DNA of 64,000 nt from Gammaproteobacteria bacterium (GCA_015491865.1 WFVD01000031.1:1-64000), one strand, 5' to 3'; shown: positions 15,573-26,389, counted from the first letter of the stretch. The notes: generated by a model not told the origin, from the sequence alone. Made by a program: numbers and translations.

Positions 15573-18073
15573 GGCAGAGTATTGCAGCAGTAATTCGCAT
15601 GTCGTGGCGTATGTTACGGCGAGACTGGCGTTCAGGTGAGCTGCATGTCCTGAGTCTTGCGCTGGTGGTTGCGGTGGCGAGCGTGACCTCCGTCGGTTTT
15701 TTTACAGACCGGGTGAGGCTCGCACTGGAGAATCAGGCAAATACATTACTGGGTGGCGATCTGGTGGTGCTCTCTGACCAGCAGCTATCGGAGGAGATGC
15801 GAGCAATGGCTGCCACGCTTGGGCTAAAGCGCTCGGCATCCGTTGAGTTTCCAACCATGGCGATGACGGATGCGCGGAGTCAACTGGTGGCGATTAAGGC
15901 GGTTGAATCACCCTATCCGCTACGCGGTGAGCTACGCATTGCAACGCAGCGATTTTCAGCGGGCCAAAGTGTGACGACAATCCCTGCCGCCACAACTGTC
16001 TGGGTTGATCAGTCGCTGCTGGATCAGCTAGGTGTTGAGATCGGAGAGCGGGTGGCGCTGGGTGAGGCGGAGTTTACAGTTGCGGCAATTTTGATAAGCG
16101 AACCTGCACGTGCCAGCGGGCAGCTGTTTAGCATTGCACCGCGCGTGATGCTGAATATGGCGGACCTTGAGCGCACTGAACTGGTCACGCCGGTGAGCCG
16201 AGTCAAGCACCGCCTGCTGTTTGCCGGCGACGCTGAGGCAGTGGCTCAGCTGCGGACCGCGATCGAACCTCGGCTGCAATTGGGCGAGCGGCTGGAGGGG
16301 ATCGAAGAGGCGCGCCCTGAGGTGCGGAGCGCACTGGATCGGGCGCGTCGTTTCCTCGGCCTTGCCGCCATGGTTAGCGTCCTGCTGGCCGGTGTTGCCG
16401 TTGCCACGTCGTCGCAGCGTTTTATACGTCGTCACCTCGACAGCTGCGCGGTGATGCGTTGTGTGGGTGGATCGCAGCGGCAGATATTGTCGATATTTAT
16501 GCTGCAGATGTTATGGCTCGGTTTGATCGCCGGGACGGTCGGTTGCCTGCTGGGGTTTGGGGCGCAGTTTGTGCTGGTTAATATCGTCGGATCGCTGGCC
16601 GGCTTTGCGCTGCCGACACCCTCAATGTTGCCGATACTGTCAGGTCTGTTGGTGGGGTTGGTGACGCAGTTTGGTTTTGCGCTACCGCCGCTGCTGCACC
16701 TCAAAAATGTACCGTCACTGCGCGTATTGCGGCGAGAGCTGGGAGCGCTGCCGACGCGCAGTCTTTCAACCTATGGGTTGGGGGGATTAGTGCTATCAGC
16801 GTTAATTGTGTGGCAGGCCGGCGATGTGAAACTGGGGTTATACCTGCTCGCGGGCCTGTTGGGCGCAGTGCTGTTACTGGCCGGAGTCGCTTTTCTATTA
16901 CTTAAGATATTGGGCGCATTGCGATCACATCTCTTTGCCGAATGGCGTTTTGGTGTCACCAATTTAATGCGCCGCCCACTAAGTAGCGTTGCACAGATGA
17001 TCGCTTTCGGGCTGGGAATGATGGTGCTACTGCTGTTTTCAGTGATCCGGGATGACCTGCTTCAGGAGTGGGGCGATAGCCTGCCGGAAGATGCACCAAA
17101 CCGTTTTCTGATCAATATTCAGCCCGACCAGGTTGAACCATTAACGCAATTCTTTATTGAGCAGGGGATGGCAGCGCCCGCGCTTTTTCCGATGATTCGT
17201 GGGCGGTTAATCGAGATCAACGGCAGCGGAGTAGCGCCATCCTCTTATGAAGCGCCACGCGCCCAACGGTTGTTGGCGCGACAGTTCAACCTCTCATGGG
17301 CCGCACAGATGCAGGCCGATAACCGACTGATCAGTGGCCAGTGGTGGTCTCAAAACAGCACAGATGCAGAGTTCTCTGTTGAAGAGGGGTTAGCTAAAAC
17401 ATTGGGCATCGCCGTTAACGATACGCTCACTTTTCTGGTTGCAGAGCAGCCTGTGGTTGCGCGTGTGAGTAACATTCGTTCGGTTGAGTGGGATTCATTC
17501 CGCGCCAATTTTTTCGTTATCGCCTCACCGGGCGTGCTGGAGTCGTTTCCGACCAGTTACATGACCGGCTTTTACCTGCCGCCGGATCAATACCGGCTGC
17601 TGGACAGGATGGTGCACCAGTTCCCTAGTGTCACCGTGATCGATATTGCAGCGGTGATGAGCCAGGTTCGCACCATTATCGAACGGGTGACACTGGCTGT
17701 TGAATATGTTTTTCTGTTCACCCTGATGGCCGGTCTGCTGGTGATGTATGCTGCGATCTACGCCACGCTTGACGAACGTATCCGTGAGAGCGTAATTCTT
17801 CGCACACTGGGGGCGAGAAAAAGGCGTCTGATAAATGGGGCGGTTGCAGAGTTTGTCACACTGGGTGCGCTGGCCGGAATGGTCGCAGCCATCGCTGCGA
17901 GCCTGCTGGGTTATCTGCTGGCTGAGCAGCTCTTTCAGCTTGAATACCACTTTAATGGCTGGGTCTGGATTATCGGCATTATGGGTGGTGGTGTCGGTAT
18001 CGGGGTGGCTGGAGTGGTGGGAACCCGTCAAGCACTCAACGCGCCGCCGTTGCAGGCGTTACGGGCGATGTAA
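15569..18073 (+). CDS. ybbP: ABC transporter permease, YbbP type (FtsX/MacB-like)
   Basis: Inner-membrane protein of 834 residues that begins at GTG 15569 overlapping the ybbA stop. One membrane helix near residues 22-45 precedes a large periplasmic domain. Then come two FtsX-type helix bundles (about 265-440 and 710-830), with more helices and a second periplasmic domain between, giving the ten-helix layout of YbbP. FALPPLLHLKNVPSLRVLRRE and LRTLGARKRR are coupling-loop segments. The system probably acts as a mechanotransmitter or lipid/lipoprotein extractor rather than an importer. Its partner TesA, a periplasmic esterase, hints at envelope lipid turnover; that link is inference from conserved neighbourhood. 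Confidence 0.92.
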   Translation: MRQSIAAVIRMSWRMLRRDWRSGELHVLSLALVVAVASVTSVGFFTDRVRLALENQANTLLGGDLVVLSDQQLSEEMRAMAATLGLKRSASVEFPTMAMTDARSQLVAIKAVESPYPLRGELRIATQRFSAGQSVTTIPAATTVWVDQSLLDQLGVEIGERVALGEAEFTVAAILISEPARASGQLFSIAPRVMLNMADLERTELVTPVSRVKHRLLFAGDAEAVAQLRTAIEPRLQLGERLEGIEEARPEVRSALDRARRFLGLAAMVSVLLAGVAVATSSQRFIRRHLDSCAVMRCVGGSQRQILSIFMLQMLWLGLIAGTVGCLLGFGAQFVLVNIVGSLAGFALPTPSMLPILSGLLVGLVTQFGFALPPLLHLKNVPSLRVLRRELGALPTRSLSTYGLGGLVLSALIVWQAGDVKLGLYLLAGLLGAVLLLAGVAFLLLKILGALRSHLFAEWRFGVTNLMRRPLSSVAQMIAFGLGMMVLLLFSVIRDDLLQEWGDSLPEDAPNRFLINIQPDQVEPLTQFFIEQGMAAPALFPMIRGRLIEINGSGVAPSSYEAPRAQRLLARQFNLSWAAQMQADNRLISGQWWSQNSTDAEFSVEEGLAKTLGIAVNDTLTFLVAEQPVVARVSNIRSVEWDSFRANFFVIASPGVLESFPTSYMTGFYLPPDQYRLLDRMVHQFPSVTVIDIAAVMSQVRTIIERVTLAVEYVFLFTLMAGLLVMYAAIYATLDERIRESVILRTLGARKRRLINGAVAEFVTLGALAGMVAAIAASLLGYLLAEQLFQLEYHFNGWVWIIGIMGGGVGIGVAGVVGTRQALNAPPLQALRAM

Positions 18074-18148
18074 GTGGAGCCGATAGCGTACAGAGCGCTT
18101 CTCAGGTATGCTTTTATGCAATCTTAACGGTGTAAAAGGGGACCGAGT

Positions 18149-18871
18149 ATGTGGCGCAAGTGCTGGCTAATCGCGATATGTTTTCTCTGGGTTGCTGGTA
18201 GCAGCGCTGAGATGACCCGTTTGAAGACGGCCTATGGGACCGACTTTGACGCCTATATTGTAGGGCCAGAAAATGCGGAGATCGGTATCCTGCTGGCGCA
18301 TGATCGCTGGGGATTGACAGAAGAGACTAGAAAATGGGCGGATCGCTTTGCGCAACAGGGGTTCCGAGTGGTCGTGGCGGATCTTTTCGACGGCCGCCCG
18401 GTGCATCGCGAATCAATGGCAAAAATGGTGATGGCGCAAACTGCGCCAGAGTGGGTGGAGGCTGATATCGAAGGGGCGCTGGACTATCTCAGTAAATACC
18501 AGCGCAAGATCGCAGCGATGGGGTGGGGTTACGGTGCCGAGCATTTATATAAGATTGCGTCGCGGGGCGAGGCTGATTTCGATGCGCTGATTACTTTTTA
18601 CGCGCTGCCACCAGAGGACCAACAGCTACTTGCTGGGATCGATCTCCCGATTCTAGGGGTGTTTGGCCGGCGAGATCGCGTGCTGAACTTTGAGCGGGTC
18701 GATGACTTTCAGCGTCTGATGTTGCGGTTACGCAAAAACCTGGAGGTGGTCAGTGTCAATGCTGATGCTGGTTTCGCGAATCCCAGAAATGCCACCTATC
18801 AGCAGGCGGCCAGTAATCAGGCGTGGTTTGCGACGGAGGCATTTCTGAAACGCCATCTTATTGATGAGTAG
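18149..18871 (+). CDS. Periplasmic dienelactone-hydrolase-like protein with degenerate catalytic triad
   Basis: Protein of 240 residues with a signal peptide (about 1-20, ending GSSA-EM) and an alpha/beta-hydrolase fold of the dienelactone hydrolase family (GILLAHDRWGLTEETRKWAD, GFRVVVADLFDGR, IDLPILGVFGRRD). In active members the nucleophile elbow reads G-x-C-x-G or G-x-S-x-G. Here it reads GWGYG at 125-129, so residue 127 is Gly. The usual His of HGF is Ala207 (DAGF). Asp176 of the acid position remains. Hydrolase activity by the normal mechanism is therefore not expected, although the fold looks intact. It stands alone, 75 bp after ybbP, and may have its own ribosome site. A binding or scaffold role is possible. 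Confidence 0.82.
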   Translation: MWRKCWLIAICFLWVAGSSAEMTRLKTAYGTDFDAYIVGPENAEIGILLAHDRWGLTEETRKWADRFAQQGFRVVVADLFDGRPVHRESMAKMVMAQTAPEWVEADIEGALDYLSKYQRKIAAMGWGYGAEHLYKIASRGEADFDALITFYALPPEDQQLLAGIDLPILGVFGRRDRVLNFERVDDFQRLMLRLRKNLEVVSVNADAGFANPRNATYQQAASNQAWFATEAFLKRHLIDE

Positions 18872-18899
18872 CCGACCGCTCGGTAGTGTTGAAAGCCCG

Positions 18900-19244
18900 T
18901 TAAAAAGTACTGCTCTTCCACCCCCATAGATGGCGTGGCGGACTGGAATATTCGATATAGATCCGGTCGTCGGGGATGGCGAGATGGCGGGTCATCGAAT
19001 TACACAGCGCGGCAGACAGAGCGGGGGTCGCCTCCTGCGGAAGCCCGAGACTCTTTAGTTCCAGATAGGCGGTAGCGGCATCGCTACCGGCAAACAGCAT
19101 CGGGATGCGCGCCTCAAAAAGAACCATGACATAACTCTCTGGTTTGCCAAGTTCGCTGGCAACCGTCTCAGAAAGTTGCTTAAGCAGTCTCTGCTGCAAG
19201 CCGGATTCCAGTGTGATATTGGTCTGCACTTTCAGTAATGGCAT
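18900..19244 (-). CDS. Tautomerase-superfamily (MIF-like) protein
   Basis: Protein of 114 residues starting MPLLKVQTNI, which leaves the catalytic N-terminal proline after Met removal. The macrophage-migration-inhibitory-factor pattern follows: KPESYVMVLFEA, then FAGSDAATAYLELKSLG, and an end DRIYIEYSSPPRHLWGWKSSTF close to the canonical C-terminus. Homologues form trimers with phenylpyruvate/dopachrome tautomerase activity; the natural bacterial substrate is unknown. It converges with the preceding gene (29 bp between). A 540-bp interval with a repeat element separates it from the divergent ilv operon. Confidence 0.92.
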   Translation of the reverse strand: MPLLKVQTNITLESGLQQRLLKQLSETVASELGKPESYVMVLFEARIPMLFAGSDAATAYLELKSLGLPQEATPALSAALCNSMTRHLAIPDDRIYIEYSSPPRHLWGWKSSTF

Positions 19245-19417
19245 CGAAACCGTTCTCCTTTTGTGGTTTGGGTATTTCGTGGATCTGCGTTGTAAAGGTC
19301 TCTGAAAAACCGTATTAGATCGCGGAAATGGCTTGTATTTCCAGAAGTTTTTCGCTTTCTTCTCTATCTTTTTCCACAGAATCTCATTAAAATTCGATCC
19401 CGTATATGATGATATAA

Positions 19418-19577
19418 GGAACCTCTGGCTTAATTGCCTGATTTGTCATTGTGAGCAAAGCGTGACGGACTGGAGCTCCAGCGCCTTCAGGGCGGCAATC
19501 TTGATGTGAGTGAATCGTTGAGTTAAGCGATCGCTTCGTCGCTTCACGCCGCGTCATGACCATTAACCAGAGGTTCC
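19418..19577. repeat. MITE-like palindromic repeat element (160 bp)
   Basis: The ends are near-perfect terminal inverted repeats: GGAACCTCTGGCTTAAT at the left and ATTAACCAGAGGTTCC at the right, differing by one bulged base. Inside, GTCATTGTGAGCAAAGCG and the GTTAAGCGATCGCTTCGTC...GTCATGAC part look like a degraded copy of the GTCATTGCGAG-type dispersed palindrome found in many bacteria. ATAA directly flanks both ends, a possible target duplication. No coding capacity. It occupies the upstream region of the ilv operon. Confidence 0.65.
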
Positions 19578-19592
19578 ATAAATGATTCAAAT

Positions 19593-19616
19593 CACCCGTT
19601 TTCGCGGGTGTTTTTA
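19593..19616 (+). terminator. Rho-independent terminator in the ilv leader
   Basis: A CACCCG/CGGGTG stem (19593-19598 and 19605-19610) with a TTTTCG loop is followed by TTTTT. It reads on the plus strand about 170 bp before ilvI. It could end transcripts entering from upstream or act as an attenuator. No leader peptide rich in Leu, Val or Ile codons was found, so attenuation is unproven. Confidence 0.7.
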
Positions 19617-19784
19617 CTTGTTAAGAGAGCTATACACGAGAAATAGCCTTTGTTCCAGCAAGGCAGGAATGCGCGAGAAGCCGGCGTTTGTTTACCGCAA
19701 ACGGGGGGCTTTGAGGGTGTTTTTAATGTAGCTGGGGCGGAAAATATGAACCGTGCAGCGATCTCGTTAAAGAGGATGTTAACT

Positions 19785-21479
19785 GTGGAATTAACCGGTG
19801 CGGAGATACTTGTCCGTTCTCTGAAAGAAGAGGGAGTCACGCATCTGTTTGGCTACCCCGGTGGTGCGGTGCTGCATATCTATGATGCACTGTATCAGCA
19901 GGAGGATGTAAAACATATTTTGGTCAGACACGAGCAGGCAGCGACCCATGCGGCCGATGGCTATGCACGCTCGACCGGTAAAGCGGGTGTTGCGCTTGTG
20001 ACATCCGGGCCGGGCGCGACCAATGCCGTTACCGGTATTGCGACGGCTTACATGGATTCTATTCCGATGGTGGTGATTACGGGTCAGGTGTTTACGAGTA
20101 TGATCGGGAATGATGCCTTCCAGGAAGTCGATTCGATCGGCATCACTCGCCCCTGCGTCAAACATAACTTTCTGGTGAAAGATGTTACCGATCTGGCGGA
20201 GACGATCAAAAAGGCGTTTTACATCGCCACCACCGGTCGCCCCGGCCCTGTTGTGATCGATATTCCAAAAGATGTGACAGCCAATAAGGCCGAATTCAAC
20301 TACCCACAAACGGTCTCAATGCGCTCATATAACCCGGTGGTAAAAGGCCACATCGGACAGATCAAGCGCGCAGTGGCGATGATGCTCTCTGCCAGACGCC
20401 CCATCTTCTATACTGGCGGCGGGGTGGTGCTGGGGCGTGGTGCCGCAGAGCTCACTGCGTTGGCGCAGCAGCTCAACTACCCCGTCACCAACACGCTAAT
20501 GGGGCTGGGAGCCTACCCGGCGAGCGACAGGCAGTTCCTCGGTATGCTCGGCATGCATGGCACTTATGAGGCCAATATGACGATGCACCACTGCGATGTA
20601 CTGATCGCCATCGGCGCCCGTTTTGATGATCGTGTGACCGGTAATATTGAGAAGTTCTGCCCGCATGCCAAAATCATACATGTTGATATTGACCCATCGT
20701 CAATCTCTAAAAACGTCAAGGTTGATGTGCCGATTGTCGGTTCGGTTCCAGATGTCCTGCAGGAGATGATCGCCCTGATTAAAGGTGGTAATAAGAAGCC
20801 GGATGAAGATGCTATCAGTGAATGGTGGGATCAGATTACAGAGTGGCGTGGCGCAGATTGCCTTAAATACGACGAAGAGAGTGGCAAAGTGAAACCACAG
20901 CAGGTGGTTGAATCACTCTATCGTGCGACCCATGGTGACGCCTATGTCTGTTCTGATGTCGGCCAGCACCAGATGTGGGCTGCACAGTATTACAAGTTTG
21001 ATAAACCTTATCGCTGGATTAACTCCGGCGGCCTCGGCACAATGGGTTTTGGTCTGCCCGCTGCGATGGGGGCACAGCTGGCCCATCCTGACGCAACTGT
21101 TGCCTGTGTGACAGGCGAAGGCAGCATCCAGATGTGTATTCAGGAGCTCTCAACCTGCCTGCAGTACGGCTTGCCGATTAAAATCATCGCATTGAATAAC
21201 CGTTACCTGGGGATGGTGCGTCAGTGGCAGGAGTTTTTCTACGATGGCCGATACGCGATGTCCTATATGGATGCGCTGCCCGATTTCGTCAAGCTGGCCG
21301 AGAGCTATGGGCATGTCGGTATGCGGATCGATAATCCAGCCGATGTCGATGGCGCGATGGAGGAGGCGATGAAGCTGAAAAATCGCCTGGTCTTTATGGA
21401 CTTTGTCACCGACCAGGAAGAAAACGTCTACCCGATGATTCCTGCTGGTGCCGGTCTCAACGAAATGATTCTTGTATAG
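19785..21479 (+). CDS. ilvI: Acetolactate synthase large subunit
   Basis: Thiamine-diphosphate enzyme of 564 residues catalysing the first common step of valine, leucine and isoleucine synthesis. The N-terminus [35 protein letters not shown] carries the family pattern, with the catalytic Glu in the [19 protein letters not shown] segment. The C-terminal ThDP-binding region contains [12 protein letters not shown] followed by [13 protein letters not shown]. The start is GTG 19785, giving the usual VELTGAEI beginning, with AGAGGA nine bases upstream; longer in-frame starts at 19650 or 19746 would add an unconserved extension. It works with the IlvH-like subunit encoded 17 bp downstream and precedes ilvC. 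Confidence 0.95.
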   Translation: MELTGAEILVRSLKEEGVTHLFGYPGGAVLHIYDALYQQEDVKHILVRHEQAATHAADGYARSTGKAGVALVTSGPGATNAVTGIATAYMDSIPMVVITGQVFTSMIGNDAFQEVDSIGITRPCVKHNFLVKDVTDLAETIKKAFYIATTGRPGPVVIDIPKDVTANKAEFNYPQTVSMRSYNPVVKGHIGQIKRAVAMMLSARRPIFYTGGGVVLGRGAAELTALAQQLNYPVTNTLMGLGAYPASDRQFLGMLGMHGTYEANMTMHHCDVLIAIGARFDDRVTGNIEKFCPHAKIIHVDIDPSSISKNVKVDVPIVGSVPDVLQEMIALIKGGNKKPDEDAISEWWDQITEWRGADCLKYDEESGKVKPQQVVESLYRATHGDAYVCSDVGQHQMWAAQYYKFDKPYRWINSGGLGTMGFGLPAAMGAQLAHPDATVACVTGEGSIQMCIQELSTCLQYGLPIKIIALNNRYLGMVRQWQEFFYDGRYAMSYMDALPDFVKLAESYGHVGMRIDNPADVDGAMEEAMKLKNRLVFMDFVTDQEENVYPMIPAGAGLNEMILV

Positions 21480-21496
21480 ATAGCGGATGTAGCTTG

Positions 21497-21988
21497 ATGA
21501 GACATGTAATTTCAATTTTGATGGAAAATGAGGCGGGTGCGCTTTCGCGTGTGGCCGGACTTTTTTCTGCGCGTGGCTATAACATCGAGTCGCTAACCGT
21601 TGCACCGACAGAAGATGCCTCCCTTTCGCGCATGACGATTGTCACGCGCGGTTCTGAAGAGATCATCGAACAGATCACTAAACAGCTCAACAAGCTGATT
21701 GATGTGGTTAAACTGGTTGACCTGAGTGATGATGAGCATATCGAGCGTGAAATGGCGCTGATCAAGGTCAGAGCGATCGGTGAGGCGCGTGAAGAGTACA
21801 AACGGCTCGCGGATATCTTCAATGGGCGTATTATCGATGTTACCGAGACGACATATACGATAGAATTGACCGATTCTGGCGACAGAATTGTTGAGTTTCT
21901 CGCGGCGATCAACGCTGATGAGATTATTGAGACCGTACGTTCCGGGGTGAGCGGGATCGCACGCGGCGAGAAGAGCCTGCACCCCTAG
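21497..21988 (+). CDS. ilvH: Acetolactate synthase small (regulatory) subunit
   Basis: Protein of 163 residues, the same length as E. coli IlvH. The N-terminal ACT domain reads HVISILMENEAGALSRVAGL and contains the valine-binding region YNIESLTVAPTED. The C-terminal ALS_ss domain follows (DVTETTYTIELTDS). It activates the large subunit and gives feedback inhibition by valine. ATG 21497 is preferred over the TTG just before it. It lies between ilvI (17 bp) and ilvC (120 bp). Confidence 0.95.
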   Translation: MRHVISILMENEAGALSRVAGLFSARGYNIESLTVAPTEDASLSRMTIVTRGSEEIIEQITKQLNKLIDVVKLVDLSDDEHIEREMALIKVRAIGEAREEYKRLADIFNGRIIDVTETTYTIELTDSGDRIVEFLAAINADEIIETVRSGVSGIARGEKSLHP

Positions 21989-22108
21989 GGATTGTGATAA
22001 CACCCGCTGAAGAGTTTGAATCGCAACTGCCCTGTTTTTTGGCTGGCATTGCGCGTGGAATGAATCAATTTGAATGTGAGTAAAATTTTGAAAGAGGAAG
22101 AGAAATAA

Positions 22109-23125
<1,017 letters not shown>

Positions 23126-23168
23126 GTTCGTTTCAGAACCACTCAGTCGTGGCTGATCACAGCGCGAG

Positions 23169-23206
23169 AGCCTCGAAGCCGGACGGTCCCGGCCTTGAGG
23201 CTTTTT
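23169..23206 (+). terminator. Rho-independent terminator after ilvC
   Basis: A long stem (AGCCTC...GCCGG facing CCGGC...GAGGCT, with two mismatches) is followed by TTTTT. It separates ilvIHC from the psd-pssA-leuA genes, whose first start lies 26 bp further on, so some read-through or a promoter within the hairpin region would be needed. Confidence 0.85.
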
Positions 23207-23231
23207 ACGTTTAATCACCGGGAGTTTGGTA

Positions 23232-23915
23232 ATGAGCCTTGTCACACACCCCTATATCGCCCGGGAAGGGTGGCTATTCATCGCCGCGATAGCCGTCTCA
23301 GGTATCGTGGCAAAATTCTACTTCGGCCTGCTGGCTGCGCTCGCTCTCTGGTTGTTGTGTGGTGTTGTCGCCTTTCTGTTCAGAGACCCTTCGCGAATGA
23401 TCCCCGCTGCGCCGCTGGGTGTTGTCTGCCCGGCAGACGGTGAGGTGATCGCGATTGAGCAGGTGCGAGATGAGAGTCTTGAGCGTGATGCGACCAGGAT
23501 CACCATCCGCATGAAACGTCTGGGTAGTTATGTGACGCGCGCACCGATCGAAGGGAAGATCATCAAATACTGGTTTTCCCCGGCAGAGGCGAAGCATGAC
23601 AGCGGGGCAGCAGCAATCGATCGTTATAGTATGTGGTTGCAGAGCGATGAAAATGATAATGTAGTGGTACGAATGGGAGTGGCTAGCAAGGGGTTAAAGC
23701 CGGTCTGCTACCATCAATCTGGAGAACGCATTGGGCAAGGGGAACGTTGTGGTCTGGTACGTTTTGGAGGCCTGATTGAGGTGCTGCTGCCTGTGAGTGC
23801 GCGGGTAAAAGTCGCAGTGGGTGATCGCGTGATTGCAGGGTCCGATATTCTGGCAATGCTGGTACATGCGCCCACCTCAGCCACCAGGGCGGCGGATCCG
23901 GCGGTTTTCCTGTAA
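23232..23915 (+). CDS. psd: Phosphatidylserine decarboxylase homologue lacking the pyruvoyl-forming serine
   Basis: Protein of 227 residues with two N-terminal hydrophobic helices (about 14-50), then FRDPSRMIPAAPLGVVCPADGEVIAIEQ, matching the short (archaeal/betaproteobacterial-type) Psd family. Active enzymes self-cleave within a Gly-Ser motif (usually FGSRVDVYLP) near the C-terminus, and that Ser becomes the pyruvoyl group. Here the matching segment is RFGGLIEVLLP, with Gly179-Gly180 (codons GGA GGC at 23766-23771). As written it cannot form a normal pyruvoyl enzyme. It may be a pseudoenzyme, or decarboxylation may be done by another Psd elsewhere. It lies 25 bp before pssA, consistent with a phosphatidylethanolamine pathway link. 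ATG 23232 is used rather than an upstream TTG. Confidence 0.78.
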   Translation: MSLVTHPYIAREGWLFIAAIAVSGIVAKFYFGLLAALALWLLCGVVAFLFRDPSRMIPAAPLGVVCPADGEVIAIEQVRDESLERDATRITIRMKRLGSYVTRAPIEGKIIKYWFSPAEAKHDSGAAAIDRYSMWLQSDENDNVVVRMGVASKGLKPVCYHQSGERIGQGERCGLVRFGGLIEVLLPVSARVKVAVGDRVIAGSDILAMLVHAPTSATRAADPAVFL

Positions 23916-23940
23916 ACATACGGTTTAAGAGTAGCGTGTT

Positions 23941-24732
23941 ATGACAGAACAAAAACAGAGGCGCAAGGGCGTCTACCTCCTACCAAATCTGTTTACAACA
24001 GCGGGTCTCTTTGCCGGTTTTTTCGCCATCATCGCCGCGATTGATGGGCGCTTTGAGGCTGCAGCCATTGCGATCTTTGTTGCGATGATTATGGACGGTA
24101 TCGATGGTCGTCTGGCACGCATCACCAACACCCAAAGTGACTTTGGTGCCGAGTACGATAGCCTGGCCGATATGGTCTCATTTGGGCTGGCACCTGCACT
24201 GGTGATATTTATGTGGTCACTGAGCTCGCTCGGAAAGCTCGGCTGGATCGCCGCCTTTGTCTATACCGCTGGTGCAGCACTGCGCCTGGCACGCTTTAAT
24301 ACCCAGCTGCATGTGATCGATAAAAACTATTTCCAGGGACTGGCCTCACCACCCGCTGCGGCGCTGATTGTCGGTCTGGTATGGGCGGGCGAAGAGTATG
24401 GCCTGCCGGGAGATGCGGTGACCTTATGGGCCTTTCTGTTAACCCTTTCGGCGGGCCTGCTGATGGTTAGTAAGGTGCGCTACCATAGTTTCAAGGGGTT
24501 TGACATCAAAGGCAAAGTGCCGTTTGTGACGATCTTTTTTATCGCACTGCTGTTTGTTTTTATCTCGACGAACCCCCCCTATATTTTATTTGCGATGGCT
24601 TTTGTCTATGCCGCATCAGGTCCGTTATTAACATTATGGCAACTCCGTCAGCGCCGCCGTAACCGCAAACAGAGCGCAAGCAGCGATTCGGCCGATAGTC
24701 TGGATGAGAGTACGCAAGATAAAGAGCGTTAG
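23941..24732 (+). CDS. pssA: CDP-diacylglycerol-serine O-phosphatidyltransferase
   Basis: Membrane enzyme of 263 residues of the CDP-alcohol phosphatidyltransferase family. The catalytic signature is complete: MDGIDGRLARITN followed by FGAEYDSLADMVSFG, which provides the DG-x2-AR-x8-G-x3-D-x3-D residues. About eight hydrophobic helices follow, and a charged tail rich in R, K, S and D ends the protein. It makes phosphatidylserine from CDP-diacylglycerol. It sits between a psd homologue and leuA, an order I recall from other proteobacteria. It is the type II, membrane-embedded form, not the PLD-like E. coli enzyme. Confidence 0.95.
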   Translation: MTEQKQRRKGVYLLPNLFTTAGLFAGFFAIIAAIDGRFEAAAIAIFVAMIMDGIDGRLARITNTQSDFGAEYDSLADMVSFGLAPALVIFMWSLSSLGKLGWIAAFVYTAGAALRLARFNTQLHVIDKNYFQGLASPPAAALIVGLVWAGEEYGLPGDAVTLWAFLLTLSAGLLMVSKVRYHSFKGFDIKGKVPFVTIFFIALLFVFISTNPPYILFAMAFVYAASGPLLTLWQLRQRRRNRKQSASSDSADSLDESTQDKER

Positions 24733-24850
24733 CAATATCACTGGCTGGATAGTCTTTGGATAAAAGTCTTTAATCAGCCAGCTAATGGTACCCCGATTTT
24801 TGATTATCTCTGTGTCTCGCTCAAGCTGAGAGATAAGATGGAGTAGTGCA

Positions 24851-26389
24851 ATGGATAAAGAAAAATTAATCATATTTGATACCACCCTGCGTGACGGTGA
24901 ACAGAGCCCTGGTGCGTCAATGACGCAAGAAGAAAAGGTACGTATCGCCAGGGCGTTAGAGCGTATGCGCGTCGATGTTATTGAGGCCGGTTTTCCAATG
25001 GCGAGTGAGGGTGATTTCGCCTCCGTTCAGGCCGTCGCACGTGCGGTAAAAGATAGCACCATCTGTGGTCTGGCGCGCGCGCTTGATAAAGACATTGCGC
25101 GTGCCGGTGAGGCGATCAAACCCGCGAACTCAGGGCGTATCCACACCTTCATCGCCACCTCACCGATCCATATGCAGATGAAACTGCGCATGTCGCCCGA
25201 CCAGGTGGTCGAGCAGGCCGTCAAGGCTGTAAAGCTGGCGCGACAATACACCGACAACGTCGAATTCTCACCCGAAGATGCGGGGCGTTCCGAGCACGAC
25301 TTTCTCTGCCGCATCATTGAAGCGGTGATCGATGCTGGCGCAGGTACTATCAACATTCCAGACACCGTCGGCTATAACCTGCCGCAGCAGTTTGGTGCGC
25401 TCATTGGCGAATTGATCGCACGGGTGCCCAATGCAGATAAAGCGGTGTTTTCGGTGCACTGCCACAACGACCTTGGCCTTGCGGTGGCCAATTCACTTTC
25501 AGCCGTGATGAATGGCGCGCGTCAGGTGGAATGTACCATTAACGGCCTGGGTGAGCGTGCGGGTAACGCCTCTCTGGAAGAGGTGGTGATGGCGATCGAG
25601 ACACGCCAGGATCTCTTCGCCTGTAACACCACACTCGATACCACACAGATTGTCCCCTGCAGTCGCCTGGTCTCCAGCATTACCGGTTTTGCGGTGCAGC
25701 CCAATAAGGCGATCGTCGGCGCTAACGCCTTTGCCCATGAGTCCGGCATCCACCAGGATGGTGTCCTGAAAAACCGCGAGACCTACGAAATTATGCGTGC
25801 CGAAGATGTCGGCTGGAGCGCCAACCGCATGGTGCTCGGGAAACACTCCGGTCGCAACGCCTTTCGCTCACGTCTACAGGAGCTGGATATCGTTTTCGAG
25901 ACCGAAGAGGCGCTCAATGAGGCCTTCGCACGCTTCAAGGAGCTGGCAGACAAGAAGCATGAAATTTATGATGATGATTTACAGGCGCTGGTTACGCAGG
26001 CGCAGTCCTCCACCGTTGATGAGCGCATCAAGCTGGTCTCATTGAAGGTCTGTTCCGAAACCGGTGAGACCCCGGAGTCGGCCGTGACACTCTCGTACGA
26101 CAGTGAAGAGAGCAGCGCATCCGCTAGTGGTGGTGGTCCGGTCGATGCCACTTTTAAGGCGATTGAGAAGATTGTGAACAGTGAAACAGAGCTACTGCTC
26201 TACTCGGTTAATGCCATTACCAGTGGTACCGATTCGCAGGGTGAGGTGACAGTCAGGCTCGACAAGGGGGGGCGCATTGTCAATGGGCAGGGTGCCGATA
26301 CCGATATTGTGATCGCTTCGGCCAAGGCCTACCTTAACGCCCTTAACAAGTTGCATGAGCCGATTGAACGCGCCCACCCTCAGGTATGA
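24851..26389 (+). CDS. leuA: 2-isopropylmalate synthase
   Basis: Enzyme of 512 residues for the first committed step of leucine synthesis (2-ketoisovalerate plus acetyl-CoA). The N-terminal TIM barrel begins with [13 protein letters not shown], the catalytic and metal motif, and contains the [14 protein letters not shown] metal-ligand motif. The C-terminal allosteric domain (about 395-505, with a Ser/Ala/Gly linker near 420) binds leucine. A 118-bp leader after pssA contains a CTGGCTG/CAGCCAG inverted repeat (about 24740-24783) and an ATCTC/GAGAT repeat near 24805-24835, which may form RNA structures. leuBCD are not in the window. Confidence 0.96.
   Translation: MDKEKLIIFDTTLRDGEQSPGASMTQEEKVRIARALERMRVDVIEAGFPMASEGDFASVQAVARAVKDSTICGLARALDKDIARAGEAIKPANSGRIHTFIATSPIHMQMKLRMSPDQVVEQAVKAVKLARQYTDNVEFSPEDAGRSEHDFLCRIIEAVIDAGAGTINIPDTVGYNLPQQFGALIGELIARVPNADKAVFSVHCHNDLGLAVANSLSAVMNGARQVECTINGLGERAGNASLEEVVMAIETRQDLFACNTTLDTTQIVPCSRLVSSITGFAVQPNKAIVGANAFAHESGIHQDGVLKNRETYEIMRAEDVGWSANRMVLGKHSGRNAFRSRLQELDIVFETEEALNEAFARFKELADKKHEIYDDDLQALVTQAQSSTVDERIKLVSLKVCSETGETPESAVTLSYDSEESSASASGGGPVDATFKAIEKIVNSETELLLYSVNAITSGTDSQGEVTVRLDKGGRIVNGQGADTDIVIASAKAYLNALNKLHEPIERAHPQV

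Noticed and set aside
19581..19733. Short frame ATGATTCAAATC... as an ilv leader peptide
   Set aside because: It is not enriched in Leu, Val or Ile codons and runs through the terminator stem, so it does not fit an attenuation peptide.
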